The translations under genes and the position numbers were made by a program. From Welwitschia mirabilis (lineage: Eukaryota > Gnetophyta > Gnetopsida > Welwitschiales), in NCBI GenBank assembly GCA_051453625.1, contig JBOZIK010000001.1, positions 121,215,244 to 121,279,243 of the forward strand: 64,000 bases of DNA, in the 5' to 3' direction. Under the pieces are notes generated by a model. The model ran no database searches. It was given only the letters and a program-made list of their open reading frames with translations, and was not told where the DNA came from. This document shows positions 11,016 to 22,919 of the stretch, one piece after another (position 1 is the first letter of the stretch; every line of letters begins with the position of its first letter).

Positions 11016-11813
11016 TGAGAATCATTAAACTCGGATACAAGGGATGAATGATTTCTATCAAATAAAAATTAAACAAATAATAAGATGTAAATGTACAATA
11101 AAAACATCTTACCAAATAATGTGGTTTCCCAATTTGGATACATCCATACATAGAGGATAGCTACTACTCACACATCTAAATATTCTTAACCTATAAGAAA
11201 ATATTGGTTTTTGATGCACCACTAAGCTTCCAATAGATGGAAGTATCCTTGCAAGGTAGCACTCTCTTCCTTATAAGGAAATAATGGTTTTTTGACTCAC
11301 TAGTAATCTTACATTAAATAAGTGCCTAAAAGCATAATTTCAAATGTACACTCCTATAAGATTACCTTATAAAATGTTTGATATTAAAAAATGGACTTAT
11401 AATAATATTTAGTAATAAGATAGTTCATAATATAAAACTAAAAGTACAAAATGACAAAAAACTTGAAGCTATTACTTTGATGAAGATTTAAGCTTCTTGA
11501 TGTTGATGTTATAGTCATGAGTAAGAATGAAGATAAGAATAATGTATATCTAGGATCAAATAATGAAAGTAGTACAATATCTTTACAAAAGATGCATTTA
11601 ATTCTTTATGAGAAGTTCCTTATACTCATGCATTCTTTATTCTTAATTTGATCATTGTATGCTAAGATTCAAAATCTAAGTATTCATTGTTATTCTAAGA
11701 GTTGTTCTTTGTTTCATGACATTAAGACTTAATACAGTCAAGGAAGATCTAGATATTTGCACTTGAAAGATAGCTGTTTAACTTTTTAATAATCACATAT
11801 TATATAGCCAACA
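11016..11813 (-). repeat. Probable copia 5' LTR
   Basis: The inner end is fixed by the adjacent PBS; the minus strand ends TTCTCA at 11016. The outer end is less sure. TGTTGGCTATATAA begins at 11813 on the minus strand and is a plausible LTR start, giving about 0.8 kb. No second LTR was seen for comparison. Confidence 0.4.
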
Positions 11814-12589
11814 TCTAGGGATTGAACACATAACTTTGATTTTTATCAACATGAATTTTAGTTTGAGATGTATTCATTTTTATATACATCTACTAATAGT
11901 TAGAAATTTTATCTTATAAACATCTTTAGTCAACTTGTCTAGATTTTAAAAAAAAAATTATTTGTAGCATTCTTTGATCTTTGTAATCATGAATTCGTGA
12001 TGTAGAAGTTCATAGATTATCCAAAATGTAAGATATTAATCAAATAAAATTAACTCTACTATTTGTTTTAGCTTAGTATAAATGTCTTCAAACATGTAGA
12101 TGTCTTCGTTTATGTCAAATTTGACTTTAAGCTTAGTCGTCTTAAATATGATAATCATCTTATAGCCTATGACTTAAATTCCAATACATGTGAGACATCT
12201 TCAATTTTTTATATGTCTTCATTCAAGACATCTTCAATCTTCTAGACATCTTCAAACAATTGATTTTATATTTTGTTAACTAATCCTTTTTATGAGGTAA
12301 TGTCTTTAAAAATCCATCATGGTCTAAGGCCTATAAATATCTAATGCTCTTTGTATTATTTATTTATACACTGGCATAAAATATTTGATAAGTAAAATTA
12401 TCAAAAATAGATTTACCAATAAAAGGATAGAACAAGCATTGATAATGAAAGGTTACTTATCATATTCATGTAAAAAGATGTATTTCATTCCATTTGGTAA
12501 TTACTTAAGTTATAAATCATGGTCATCTCTCATTGATGTAGAACATTCATCTTAATGAAGTAGATTTTCTATTATTAAGTAAGGGTTTT
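11814..12589. other. Non-coding, with repeated GACATCTTC words
   Basis: No gene was recognised. Between about 12070 and 12260 the words 'gatgtcttc', 'gacatcttcaa' and 'tatgtcttc' recur six or more times on the same strand at irregular spacing, suggesting a decayed short tandem repeat. The stretch separates the copia LTR from the protease of the next gypsy remnant. Confidence 0.35.
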
Positions 12590-13260
12590 AAATTTTTATT
12601 CATTTCTTCATTCAAGTTCTTACATATAGGATTATCATTGAGATTACAAGTGTTAAAGAAATTGAGCCTTTATAAGAATCTACTACATTCTTCATGATCA
12701 TCAAATAAGATTTCATGTTGTAAAGTAATAAGTCTTTCTTCTATATGGTAATGTTAAAAAGCATGATGGATTTAATTTAATCATTGAAATCATTTTTCAT
12801 TTCTTTTTGTACTACATAAAATACTCTAATGATGAACTTCTTATTTTACACATTGCATTCCATGATTTCCATATGTGTATTAGTAAAATAAAGGGATGTT
12901 GTACAAAAGGCTTTCCATAGAAGTATAGGGCATTCTCCATTGTGGTTTAATTTAATGATAACTACATCAATAGGATAAAAATATTTATTAGTTCATACTA
13001 CCAAATCCTAAATGATTCCAATTGGTATCTTGATAGTTGTTTTAGCTAATTTCAAAATAATCTTCATTGATTTAATTCTACTTTTTAACCCAAGTTTTTA
13101 ATAAATGTGAAGTGGCATGATGTCAATACTAGTCCTTGCATTAATCAATTCTTTCTTTATATTTTTGCTTACCTCTAAAAAAACACTAATTATGGTACCA
13201 TCTAGGTCTTTAAATTTTAAACATTTTTGCATAATCATTTTAGAAAAATATTAGGCTATG
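12590..13260 (-). pseudogene. Aspartic protease remnant
   Basis: Around 13150-13100 the minus strand reads LINARTSIDIMPLHIY, aligned with ALIDxGASVNIMPFHIY of the family. The catalytic Asp is Asn and the following Gly is Arg, so the site cannot work. A stop directly follows the Tyr. Downstream words (a region similar to 1500-1650) support the assignment. It is a relic of a Gag-Pol protease. Confidence 0.55.
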
Positions 13261-13887
13261 AAGACTCTATTTGGTATGGTTATCTTTTATTTTATTTTGA
13301 TCAAGTCCTTCCATATCATATTACAATTAGGATTATTTTGAAATATGTTTTAAAAGGATAGGTTAATACTTACATCTTGGATGATTACCTTAAGAGAATC
13401 ATCATAAGTAGGATTAGTCTTTAATATTTCTAACTAAGGAGATGTAGATTCCCTTTTTTTATTCTCATTGAATGTGTTGTTTTTGGATTTTGCTTTACAT
13501 GTTAAAGAAAATTTAGTTGATTAAGGCTTTTAGTGTCACTATCATATGTGACATTCTTTTCTTTTTTTGTATCTTCTTAATTTAAGGTTCTATATTTTCT
13601 TCGTATCATTAGAATTAGGTATAGTTTAAGTTACAAGAGATTCTTGTTGTCTTTGATTTTCAAACATAGTTTATTAAAGTATTCTTATAATATTTTCAAT
13701 ATTTTTCTTCTAATTTTTAATGTTTTGATTGGTAGTTTAATGTTTCTTTTTAATTCTTTAACTAAATCTCTAAGGAAATTAATTCTATGATAATTAGAGG
13801 AGTTGGATTGAAAGCTGTTATTGCTAAATTTATTCTCAAATGATGACATAAAGTCAGTGATGGCCCATTTATTATTTGTTGTAATTA

Positions 13888-14998
13888 TTAAGGTGTATTT
13901 TGATTATTTATAAATCCATTAGGCATTTGGTTCAATGCATAATCATCTTCAAAGATAATTTCTTTATAAGCTAGCAAAATAGGATAATCATTTTTTACAT
14001 GAAAATCATCTTCATAGATGTCACATTTAGAGCATGATGTTGAAGGTTTTTCATTCAAATACTTTAGCATCCAAAATATGTCTTGTGTATTTTTCTAATG
14101 TGTTGATAAAGTTTTAAATCATGTTTTTATGGCTAGATTATTCTTATGTATCTTTTAATGCACTTTATTTAATCATTTAGAACTTTTTCTATAGTTCTTT
14201 CCTTCTTTTGATTTGATTTTAACCAAATTTGACATATCTCAACTAGTTCCTTTGATAACGTCCAAGAATCATCTAAAGTAAAGTTGAGTAGATAGCCTTC
14301 ACATGAAAAATCTACTTTTTTTTTTATTTTACTATTTAAACCACTATAAAAATTATCAATAAGTTCTTTCTTTTTAAATTTATCTACTAGATTTGATGAT
14401 GTGGCTATTAGGAATCTCTCATAGTTATGGCATAATCATCATAAAGAAGTTGTAAAAAATATGTGAATTGTTGTCTTCTTCTTCTTCTCATGGTTATTTC
14501 ACTCATGAATATTTTGTTGAGATCATCTTAGACTTGGTATAAAATCTTAAGGATTTTATGTAAAATATTTTTACTCTAATGTTTAGCTTTTTCTTTAAGT
14601 GTAAAGGAAAAAATGATTATGTAGATTCTAACACTAATCCTTTTCTTCTCATTTCTTAAGGTAAGAACTATTTGTTCAAATTCAGTCAAGTTTTAGAAGG
14701 GATTCTTATCATAATTAATTAAAAACATTAAATATACATTAAGGCTTTTCAATTCTACATCATCTCCTATGGATAAGTTAAAATGATCTTAGACTTCTTA
14801 TTTTCCATGGGTGATGATATCTTTAACAGATTCAAAGGTAATGTTGAAACTTAAAGCCATGTTAGAAGAAGTATTAACAAAAGAGAAGGAAGTAATATTT
14901 GAATAAGTTAAGGAATTTTTAGAAGTGGAAGGATCGTTAGAGGAACATGGATAGTTAATTAAAGTGGAAGAATTTTTTAATAAGTAAATAAGAAACAA
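13888..14998 (-). pseudogene. Gag remnant of Athila-like element
   Basis: The first 66 codons (14998-14798) are open and end in a SSNMALSFNITFESVKDII stretch that corresponds to the GTSSSNENITLRDLI start region of copy 1. The last 60 codons (14070-13888) contain CSKCDIYEDDFH, a zinc knuckle with Cys-2-Cys and His kept but the last Cys lost. The middle, where the capsid core is expected, is broken by stops. Position and order match gag in the other copies. Confidence 0.5.
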
Positions 14999-15226
14999 AA
15001 AAATATAAAAAAATCGTCTTATTCAATTCTTCAAATAAAATTTCCTTTCTCATCTTGAGTATTTGAACTAAAATCAACCAGACCTTTTTTACTAGTTTCT
15101 TTAATAAATGATTCTTTTTAAAATTCTTTACCATTTTCCTTCATTATTATAAAGTGTTAACAAACTTCTTTATATCTGAGGGCAAACAATCTCTAGGATT
15201 ACAAAACATGTAGTAATTAGGAGTTA

Positions 15227-16465
15227 TGCTATCAAATTGTATGTATGTAATAGGGTATTTTAAGTAGTTTTGCAGGACACTAAATAGTTTTATGCTAAGT
15301 TTCAATAATAATGAAGAGATAAGGCATATAGCATGAAAACATGCAATCTTCATTACATTTGATACCATGTAAGAAAAATTGCAATAATTCCTATCTAAAG
15401 CAAAAAATCTGTAATCAAAGAGGCTAATTTGATATAAGAAACATCTTGACGAGACCCATCATCCACCTTATATCCCAAATGATAGTATGGATGATAGAAG
15501 AAGTTATGCTAACTAAGATGCTTAATGGACTAAACTAGTAGCTAATTTGTATCTTATACGATGTGGCATCTTCTCTTATAATGTCCAGATGACTAGAAGG
15601 ATGATACCTAAAAATAACGGATTACTAAACTTCATTAAGCTTTCATCATGTATCATGCACCTTCTTATGTGGTCATTAGGGCCTTACAACATCTATTAGT
15701 ATTTGTTGTTTTTAGAGTCTTATTTGTAATAATTATCTTCTTTATCCTTGATTCTAACTTCATCTTCTTTGACATCAAAAATTCTTGTAACAAGAGATTG
15801 AAGGGTAAGAGATCCATCCTTTCTTATTATGGAGATATATCTTCTTTAGTATTGGATTATGCATCCTTCATTGAGCTGCTACTAGTTTGTAACATAAATA
15901 TTAGTTTTATATAATTAAAACTCTATTTTTTTCATATCTTTTATTATGTGTATCTCTCTTATGCTTTATGTTACTTATAATTCTTTAATAACTTTATCTA
16001 TGCTATAGATTATGATGGCAACATTTGTTAAGGTTGATATTGTAGTTTAGCTGCATTGCATTTTATTTTCTAGAATAATTTACATCATTTTTTTAATGCT
16101 CCTGATAGCTTAGGTTAGTCTTGGATAGTGATAGTTTCCTTAATTGATCTAGGTTATATAAGACTAATCTCCATAATAGGTTAATTTGGTAATCTAATAG
16201 ATTTTGCATTTAGATTAGTTTTGCATATTATTTGCATAGTTTATTTACTTGCATTGATTACTTTACATTATTATTTTATTCTACTTAGAAAATACATAAA
16301 TATTTTATTTGAAATTAATTTTCTTTTTTCCTGTCTATTCTTTTAATGGATTATGACATTTAGATCACTTCCATCTATATTAGTGTGTTGTGTTTTGTAA
16401 CATATATTTGTGATTTATAAGATTATATGAGAACATGAAAGATTGCACAAATATGCACCACAACA
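15227..16465 (+). repeat. 5' LTR of the long Athila-like copy
   Basis: About 1239 bp. The start is degenerate (TGCTATC at 15227, matching TGTTGCACTACC at 142) and it ends CACAACA at 16465. The segment near 15790-15880 ('agattgaagggtaagagatcc' type) matches 44030-44110 in the LTR at 43445. An 8-bp stem, ATCATCCA (15459-15466) with TGGATGAT (15488-15495), repeats the family's hairpin theme. The TATA box is not clear. An 88-codon open frame inside it (15648-15911) is not taken as a gene. Confidence 0.65.
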
Positions 16466-16468
16466 TCT

Positions 16469-16486
16469 TGGTTCCATTACCAAGAA
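16469..16486 (+). promoter_or_regulatory. Primer binding site, tRNA-Asp type, decayed
   Basis: TGGTTCCATTACCAAGAA follows the LTR end by three bases and is followed by AGGC, as in the better site at 7984. Compared with TGGCGCCGTTGCCGGGGA it has 11 of 18 identities. Six of the seven differences are C-to-T or G-to-A changes; the exception is a G-to-T at the fifth base. Confidence 0.55.
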
Positions 16487-17197
16487 AGGCTACTTGGAGT
16501 TTGAAAATTATCATTACTTAGATATGTGGTTTGGATTTCAATTCAAATATTTGTCTATAATAGCATTGTATCTTTACAGTAGAACCATGGATTTTTCTTT
16601 TCACATTTTCCAATTTTCATTTTGAAAATAATGCCTTGTCATTTCCTTTGTCATCTAGATGATGTACAGTAATGATAGCCCATGAGACTAGGGTTTTTTA
16701 TTTTTCATAAAAGCTAGGGATTTTTCCATTATCTCCTCTATCATCTAGACAAATTAGAGGATGACTATCAGCTTTTCTTTCTCTGTTGTTTTACAACTCT
16801 ATTTTTTGTGTTCTTTATTTTTGAGTTTTTGTGGTTTTTTTTGTCTAGATATATCATCTAGACAATCATAGAAATGATGCTTATAGAACTAGAACTGAGC
16901 ATACAAGGACATGGTATATTCAGATAAGAAGGTAAAGTATCAAAGAGAGTACTTATTGATTAAAGTAAATATCAATGAAGGATTAGTTGACTATAAACTA
17001 AACCTAGGTACACATACCCTAGGTTTGCAAAGCATTACAAGAATTAAGAAATGAGATTTTTTTGCATTTTATGTTTTAAAATATGATTTTTTTTCAAAGA
17101 AAAATTTTCAAAATAAAATTTAAAAGTAAATAGTTTTAGTGCAATGTTGAATTCTACATAAAAATGGAAACAATTATCTTCACCTAATACCCAGGCC
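16487..17197 (+). repeat. 5' leader with hairpins
   Basis: Non-coding leader between PBS and gag. It contains three TCATCTAGA sites: a perfect CATCTAGATG palindrome at 16652-16661, TCATC (16741-16745) facing GATGA (16760-16764), and TCATC (16854-16858) facing ATGATG near 16874. This parallels the leader hairpins of the minus-strand copies. Confidence 0.4.
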
Positions 17198-18307
17198 ATG
17201 ATAGGAATCTCTACTACACCTATAAACCCAAATTCCACTGTTGCTCTTAAAGAATTAATTAAAAATAAAAGCCATGAAATCCAACATCCTTTTAACTTGC
17301 CTTCTAGTAATGATGTCAAGTTAAAAAATTTAAATGCATATCCTATTTTAATGGAGAAAATGATAAAGATCCTCTTCAACATATAATCGACATTGAACAA
17401 TTAGTGCTTACTTCAGAAGATATTTTAAAAAGGAATTAGTGATCATACTTACATGGTTATATTTCCCATCCTATTAAAAGGAAAAAAGTGAAATTTTAGC
17501 TAAGAACTATTCCTCATAAAAGCTTTAAGACATGGAACCAAGTTTAAGAAGCCTTTATGAAAATATTTATGAGTGAAATTACAATAAGTAAAAGAAAGAA
17601 AAAGGTAATAAATTTCTAGCAACAACCGAATAAAGATTATCTCACTACTTATAAATGAGTTTTTATTAGAATTAATTCTAATCCCATTGATGCTTTTACT
17701 CAAGAAGAATTAATAGACTATTTCTGTAGTGGACTAAATAGCCAAACTAAACAATTTGTATATTTTCATGTGATGGCAATGTAATGAATCTCACATTAGA
17801 AAATGCATTGAAATTATTAGAAGAATTAGGGAAAGTTAGTTAAACATGGTCTAAACCAACATTTAAAGGAAATTATATTATAGGCCAAATTATAAAAGAT
17901 CTTAAGTAAGTGAAACAAAAGGAGAAAGTAAAAATAGAAAAAAACCAAAAAATGTAATTAAGGATTTTACAACAACATTAAAAAAATAGACTCAAATGAT
18001 TTTAGATACAAAAGTGGTAACTAAAAAATATGGTTCTAACTTGTGATTAGTGTGAAGATAACTATTATGTGAATGAATAATGTTCTTTATTATCAACTTA
18101 CAAAGAGAAAATCTATGAAAAAGTGTGTACATTCAATTAAAATTCTTCAAACTTTAAAAATCAAAACCAATTTCAACCTAGGATGAGTGGACAACCTAAC
18201 TTTAAATATTTAGAAAATAAATTCAAGAACTTTTAAATAAATCATCTAAATTTTCAACCATTTAGAAATAGATTTGAGAATGCTAACTTTAAAACAAAAA
18301 ACTCTCA
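17198..18307 (+). pseudogene. Gag of Athila-like element, broken
   Basis: The conceptual protein begins near 17198 with GISTTPINPNSTVALKELI, equivalent to the gag start of copy 1. It continues with HPFNLPSSNDVKLKNLNAY, NDKDPLQHIIDIEQLVLT, and later an EELIDYFCSGLNSQTKQF stretch (about 17708-17760), all in the Retrotrans_gag order. A zinc-knuckle region lies near 18040-18130 but its Cys/His pattern is largely lost. At least three frame shifts and many stops are needed to read it. The end is cut by the gap at 18308. Confidence 0.6.
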
Positions 18308-18407
18308 NNNNNNNNNNNNNNNNNNNNNNNNNNNNNNNNNNNNNNNNNNNNNNNNNNNNNNNNNNNNNNNNNNNNNNNNNNNNNNNNNNNNNNNNNNNNN
18401 NNNNNNN
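18308..18407. other. Assembly gap flanked by an identical 77-bp overlap
   Basis: 100 N. The 77 bases before it (18231-18307) are repeated exactly after it (18408-18484). The two contigs therefore overlap and were not merged, so the true gap is probably zero. Confidence 0.9.
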
Positions 18408-18484
18408 TTTTAAATAAATCATCTAAATTTTCAACCATTTAGAAATAGATTTGAGAATGCTAACTTTAAAACAAAAAACTCTCA

Positions 18485-18820
18485 CTTCCAACCAATAGCT
18501 CAAATTGTCAAGCATAAACATTAATTTCTCAAAACCAAAATGATTTAGTTAAAACTTCTATTGATGAATTGAGAAAATCTCAAAAGAAGACAAACTCAAA
18601 CATTAAAAATCTAGTATATATTCTTTAACAAACTATGCTTGCAAATCAAAGACCACAAAGATCACTTGCAACACAACCTTTGCCTAATCCTAATAAAGTA
18701 AGAAAAGATTACAAGGTTGTAACAAAATGTAAAAATGATAATACATATTCTATCTATGAGGCTTCAACTTCCAAAAATAATAAGAAAAATGATGAAAAAG
18801 AAAGGATATTGAAATCTTAG
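18485..18820 (+). pseudogene. Gag-protease linker remnant
   Basis: A 61-codon open stretch (18635-18817) contains RPQRSLATQPLPNP then YEASTSKNNKK, matching the linker in the minus-strand copy at 2335-2220. It is rich in Lys and Asn. Linkers of this kind join the nucleocapsid to the protease in Athila/Tat polyproteins. Confidence 0.5.
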
Positions 18821-19059
18821 AAAATCATAACTTTCCTTCTCCTTTAAGTAACAATATTAATAAGAAACATTCTTTTTAAGATAAAGGAAAGAAACCTACT
18901 ACCCCTTAGCTTGATAGATTAAATATCAATCCTATATTTAATAATCATATATAATCCTTAATGTAATATGTTAGCATAAATTTATTATTTTGGAAACTCT
19001 TATAAGAAAATCCTAAATATTCTAAGTTATGGAAAGATCTATTTAGGAGGAAACAAAAA

Positions 19060-19520
19060 TGAACCCTACCTAATAAAGTCTTTCTACCTAATTTATAACC
19101 AACTTAGTTTGTAAAAATGTTTAAAATTTAAGGATCTTAAAGCAGAAATGGTTATTATTAATTTATAGGAACTAAAAGAATTAATAAATCCTTAATTAAT
19201 ATAGAAGTGAGTGTTAACATTATACCCTTCTACATTTTTCTAAGACTTGGTTTAGAAAGTATAATTAAGCCTACATGTATTATCGTAAAATTGGTAGATA
19301 AATCAGTGAAGAAATCTTTAGAAGTAATAAAATATTTGGTGATTTAAATTAAGAAAGAATTCTATCTAATAGATGTGGTTATGATTGAAGTTGATCATAA
19401 TGGAGGTTGTGCAATAGTTATTATATTATTGATGTAAGAACTATAATGATGAAGTGTCACTTAGGAAATAAAAATTTTACCATTAGGGTTTTCAATGCCA
19501 CTAAAAAATATCTAAGTGGC
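19060..19520 (+). pseudogene. Aspartic protease of Athila-like element, dead
   Basis: Near 19195-19260 the frame reads LINIEVSVNIIPFYIFLRLGL, equivalent to LIDxGASVNIIPFxIxxRLGL in family members. The catalytic Asp is Asn, Gly is Glu and Ala is Val. A KSVKKSLEVIKYLVI stretch and YLIDVVMIEVDH follow, matching the flap and core strands of copy 1. The terminal ILGRPF block is not readable. Cleavage activity is not possible with this active site. Confidence 0.55.
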
Positions 19521-20089
19521 AAGGGGAATATAGAAGAATAAATTAATCCAACATTGTTTTTATAGCATCATTCACTTGAAGATAGATGGTTAATGCTTCA
19601 TGAGCCTACCTTGTATGATGATCCACTTGAAGTAGAACATTTAAAAGATTTTAATCATGATGAACCCAATTATGAACATTTAGGAACTAACTATTTTAAT
19701 TAAGAAAATCAAGAAATAGAAATTATAATCTATGAAAAATTCCAACATGTGAAAATAGTTAAGATTCCATATTTTAAAAGAGGTTTTCCATCCTTGTCAT
19801 CCAGACAATGGTCTAAGATGACTATTAACTATAACTAAAAAACAATAGATACTAAAAATTTCAGTTTAAATCTAAAATCTCTACTTAGTGGTCTAAAATA
19901 TATCTTTCTATGTGATGATCAAAATAAACCATTGATAATAAATTAAAAACTTTTCCCTCAATAAGAATCAATTTTAATCTCACTTTTAAATTCTAAAGTT
20001 AATGCATTTGCTTAGACCCATAAAGATTTAATAGACATTCCTACTTTCTTTATTCAATACAAAATCTACCTTGAGGATAATGCAAAACT

Positions 20090-20750
20090 TGTTAAGCAAT
20101 CCCAACATAGACTAAATCTATCTCTTAAAAAACAAGTTGTAAAAATAAAATCATTAAATCAATGAATGCTAAAATTATTTATGCTATATTTGATAGTGAA
20201 TGGGTTAGCCTTTTAATAGTACTACCTAAAAAAAGTGGACAGTGGAGACTGTGTATTGATTTTAGAAAGCTTAATGAAGTAACAAAAAAAACCATTTTCC
20301 TTTATCTTTTCTTGACCAAATACCTGATAGAATTCAAGGACATGTCTTTTATTACTTTTTTGATGGGTATAGTGGTTCTAATTAGATTTGTATATCTAGT
20401 GAGAATCAAGAAAAAATAACTTTCACTTTAACTTTTGGAACATTTGCCTATAGACACATGTCTTTTGCAATTTTCAATGCCCCTGTAACTTTTAAACTTA
20501 CAATGATGGGTATATTTTCTTATATATTAGAGGATTCAATTGAAATTTTTATGGATAACTTTTTAATATTTCATAAAAACTTTGAAAAAATCTTAAAAAT
20601 ATTAGAGAAATTCCTTTATAGATACATTGAGAGTAGCCTATATTTAAGTTAGAAGAAGAGTTTTTTCTTAGTTGATAATGGAATTGTTTTAGGTTACCAC
20701 ATTTCTAGTAAGGAAATTAGGATGAATCCTAAAAAGTAAGTATTACTAAA
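20090..20750 (+). pseudogene. Reverse transcriptase of Athila-like element, dead
   Basis: Two open segments carry the domain. In 20162-20416 are IFDSEWVSLLIVLPKKSG and WRLCIDFRKLNEVTKK, the palm entry motifs. In 20458-20649 are MSFAIFNAPVTF and the active-site block EIFMDNFLIF, where family members have FMDDF. The second catalytic Asp is Asn. After 20650 the GIVLGYHISSKEI motif closes the domain. RT copies the element RNA into DNA. Frame shifts between the segments and the lost Asp make it inactive. Confidence 0.7.
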
Positions 20751-21300
20751 AATCTAACTCCTCCAACGAATGTAAAACAAGTTTAATCTTTTCTTTATTA
20801 TTCTAGTTTTTATTGGCATTTTATTTAGGATTATACTAAAATTTATAATTACTTTCACTTATTACTTAAAAAAAAAGTTAAATTTAAAGCAATGAATCTT
20901 GTCAACTTACTTTTAAAACACTTAAAGATTAATTCTCCTTTACACCTATAGTAATGGGATCTAATTAGAATAAAGATTTTGAATTAATGTATGATGCCAC
21001 TAATATTGTTATGGATGGGGTTCTTGGATAAAAGTATGAAAATAATTTTAAAATTATATCTTACCATAGTAAAACTTTATCTAAAGCTCAATCAAACTAC
21101 ACTACTACTAAGAAAGAAGTATTAACCAAAATATTTTGTCTTGATAATTTTAGATACTATCTTTTAAGCTTTTATACAAATGTTTATATCGAGCATGCAG
21201 CTATTAGAGGTCTTATGATCAAGAAAGATTTTAGTGCTAGATCATTATATGGATCCTTCTTATGCAATAATTTAATCTTACCATAATTGATAAAGTAGAG
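20751..21300 (+). pseudogene. Connection and RNase H domain of Athila-like element
   Basis: After RT the frame shows the TPPTNVKQV-type hinge (about 20757-20780), then DFELMYDATNIVMDGVLG (about 20970-21025), the start of RNase H with its first Asp. SYHSKTLSKAQSNYTTTKKE, NFRYYLLSFYTNVYIEHAAIRGL and a MIKKDFSARS stretch follow. The order equals Athila RNase H. Several stops lie between the blocks. Confidence 0.6.
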
Positions 21301-21539
21301 AAACATAACAGTGTAGAAGATCATTTGTTACATCCTTTTTCTTCTCTTGATTATCTTATGATTAATGATTCTTTTTCATATGAATAATGTTTTGTCATAT
21401 ATTCTACTCATCCTCCTCCTTGGTATGCTGACATAGTTAATTATCTTATTATTATAAAAACACTACAACATTGGAGTCATGATCAAAAAAATATTTTTTC
21501 TATAGCATAAGTAATTATGAATGGATAGAGTCACATCTT

Positions 21540-22680
21540 TACCATACGTGCAAAGATTAAATCATGAGAAAATGTATGCTTGAATGGAAAAAATTAAACA
21601 TATTTCATCTTTATTAAGGTGGTATCTGTAGAGGTCATTTTAGTGGATAAAAAATAGTAATAAAAACTCTTCACTTTGGTTTTTATTGACCTAGCCTTTT
21701 TTAGGACTTTTTTTATTTTGCTAGAAGGTGTAATGCTTGTCAATATTATGGTAGCTTGTTCATTTTCATGGTATGCCACTTAAAACTATTCTAAAATATG
21801 AACCCTTTTATTTTTAAAAAATTAATTGTATAATCCCTAGTAAATCACCTTCTACTAATAATTATTACATTGTAGTGGTTGTTAATTATCTTAGTAAATG
21901 GGTTGAAGCTATTCCTAGTTTTATGAATGATATCATAACTATTTGTAATTTTATTAGAACTTAGATTTTTCAAGATTTTGGTTTTCTTATAATTATCATT
22001 ATGATCAAGGAACGCATTTTATAAATCATCTTTTTAAGATTCCTTTTTTCATCCATTGGAATTAAACATAGATCAGCTTATGCTTATCATCCATAAATCA
22101 ATGGTCAAGCTAAAAATGCAAATAGAAAAATAAAGAAAATGCTTTAAAAACTTATCTCTATTAATAAGAAATATTGGGTTTCTAAGCTTAATGATATTTT
22201 TTGAACTTAATAGACTACTTAATGTAATTTTTTTGGTTTTTCATCTTATAAACTTATGTATGAAAAAGTTTGTGTTTTATCAATTAATGTTTGTTATAAT
22301 TCTTATCATTCTTCCCATCAACCTAATCTTGTAGATCTTTGTGAAGATCTTAAAAATAGATTAGTCTAACTTAATCACTTAGATGAAAAACATACTTGTA
22401 TAATAAATCCTCAATTCATTTACAAAGCCTAAGCTAAGTTCAAACATGATAAAAATTACTTCATAAAAATTTTAAACCTAGTCAACTTATTCTTTTATGT
22501 AATACTAGAGTGCATCTTTTACTCAATAAATTGATCTCTAAATGGTTAAGTCCTTATCTTATAGAGAAATAACATTCTAATGGCTCAGTTAAGATTTCCA
22601 ACTTAGATACTAAGGAGATTTAGAAATTTAATAGATAAAGGTTAAAAATTTATGAAAAATCCTTCTGAAGTAATCTAGAA
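21540..22680 (+). pseudogene. Integrase of Athila-like element, dead
   Basis: The zinc-binding part is seen as GGICRGHFSG and a CNACQ-like Cys pair near 21600-21745. The core follows: YLSKWVEAIPSFMND (about 21885-21930), then DQGTHFINHLF in a shifted frame (about 22000-22035), which keeps the second catalytic Asp. Then comes AYHP then INGQAKNANRKIKKM (about 22080-22140). The third catalytic residue, Glu after GQ(A/V), is Lys here. The C-terminal part contains LPTHQ-like and 'DLCEDLKNRL' wording. Integrase inserts the DNA copy into the genome. This one cannot. Confidence 0.65.
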
Positions 22681-22919
22681 CATGATAGAAGCACTTGTCT
22701 TAGAGGTTCCCCTCGATGAGGAGGACTTCCTTCCTACTATTATCTAAATTCTTTCTTATCTAATTCCTTTGATGAATGTTATGATGTTACTTGATTATCT
22801 TTAACTTGACTTATGTGTTTTTTCAATAAAGTCTCTATGACTAGTATTCATACTTGGGCATTTATAGTAAATCTTATAGTTAGATTTTGTAATCTATGAA
22901 TCTTGTAGTTAGAGTTTAA

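Larger units (their letters stand above)
12590..15226 (-). mobile_element. Athila-like protease-gag remnant, minus strand
   Basis: Same order as the copy at 1-5.7 kb: protease (about 13260-12590), linker, zinc-knuckle region (14070-13888), capsid region (about 14640-14150), gag start (about 14998) and part of the leader (15140-15010). Its 5' LTR is not present; at 15227 a plus-strand LTR of the same family starts instead. Decay is heavier than in copy 1. Confidence 0.6.

Noticed and set aside
17044-17400. 118-codon minus-strand frame
   Set aside because: It lies opposite the gag start of the plus-strand Athila-like copy. The plus-strand reading has the family motifs.
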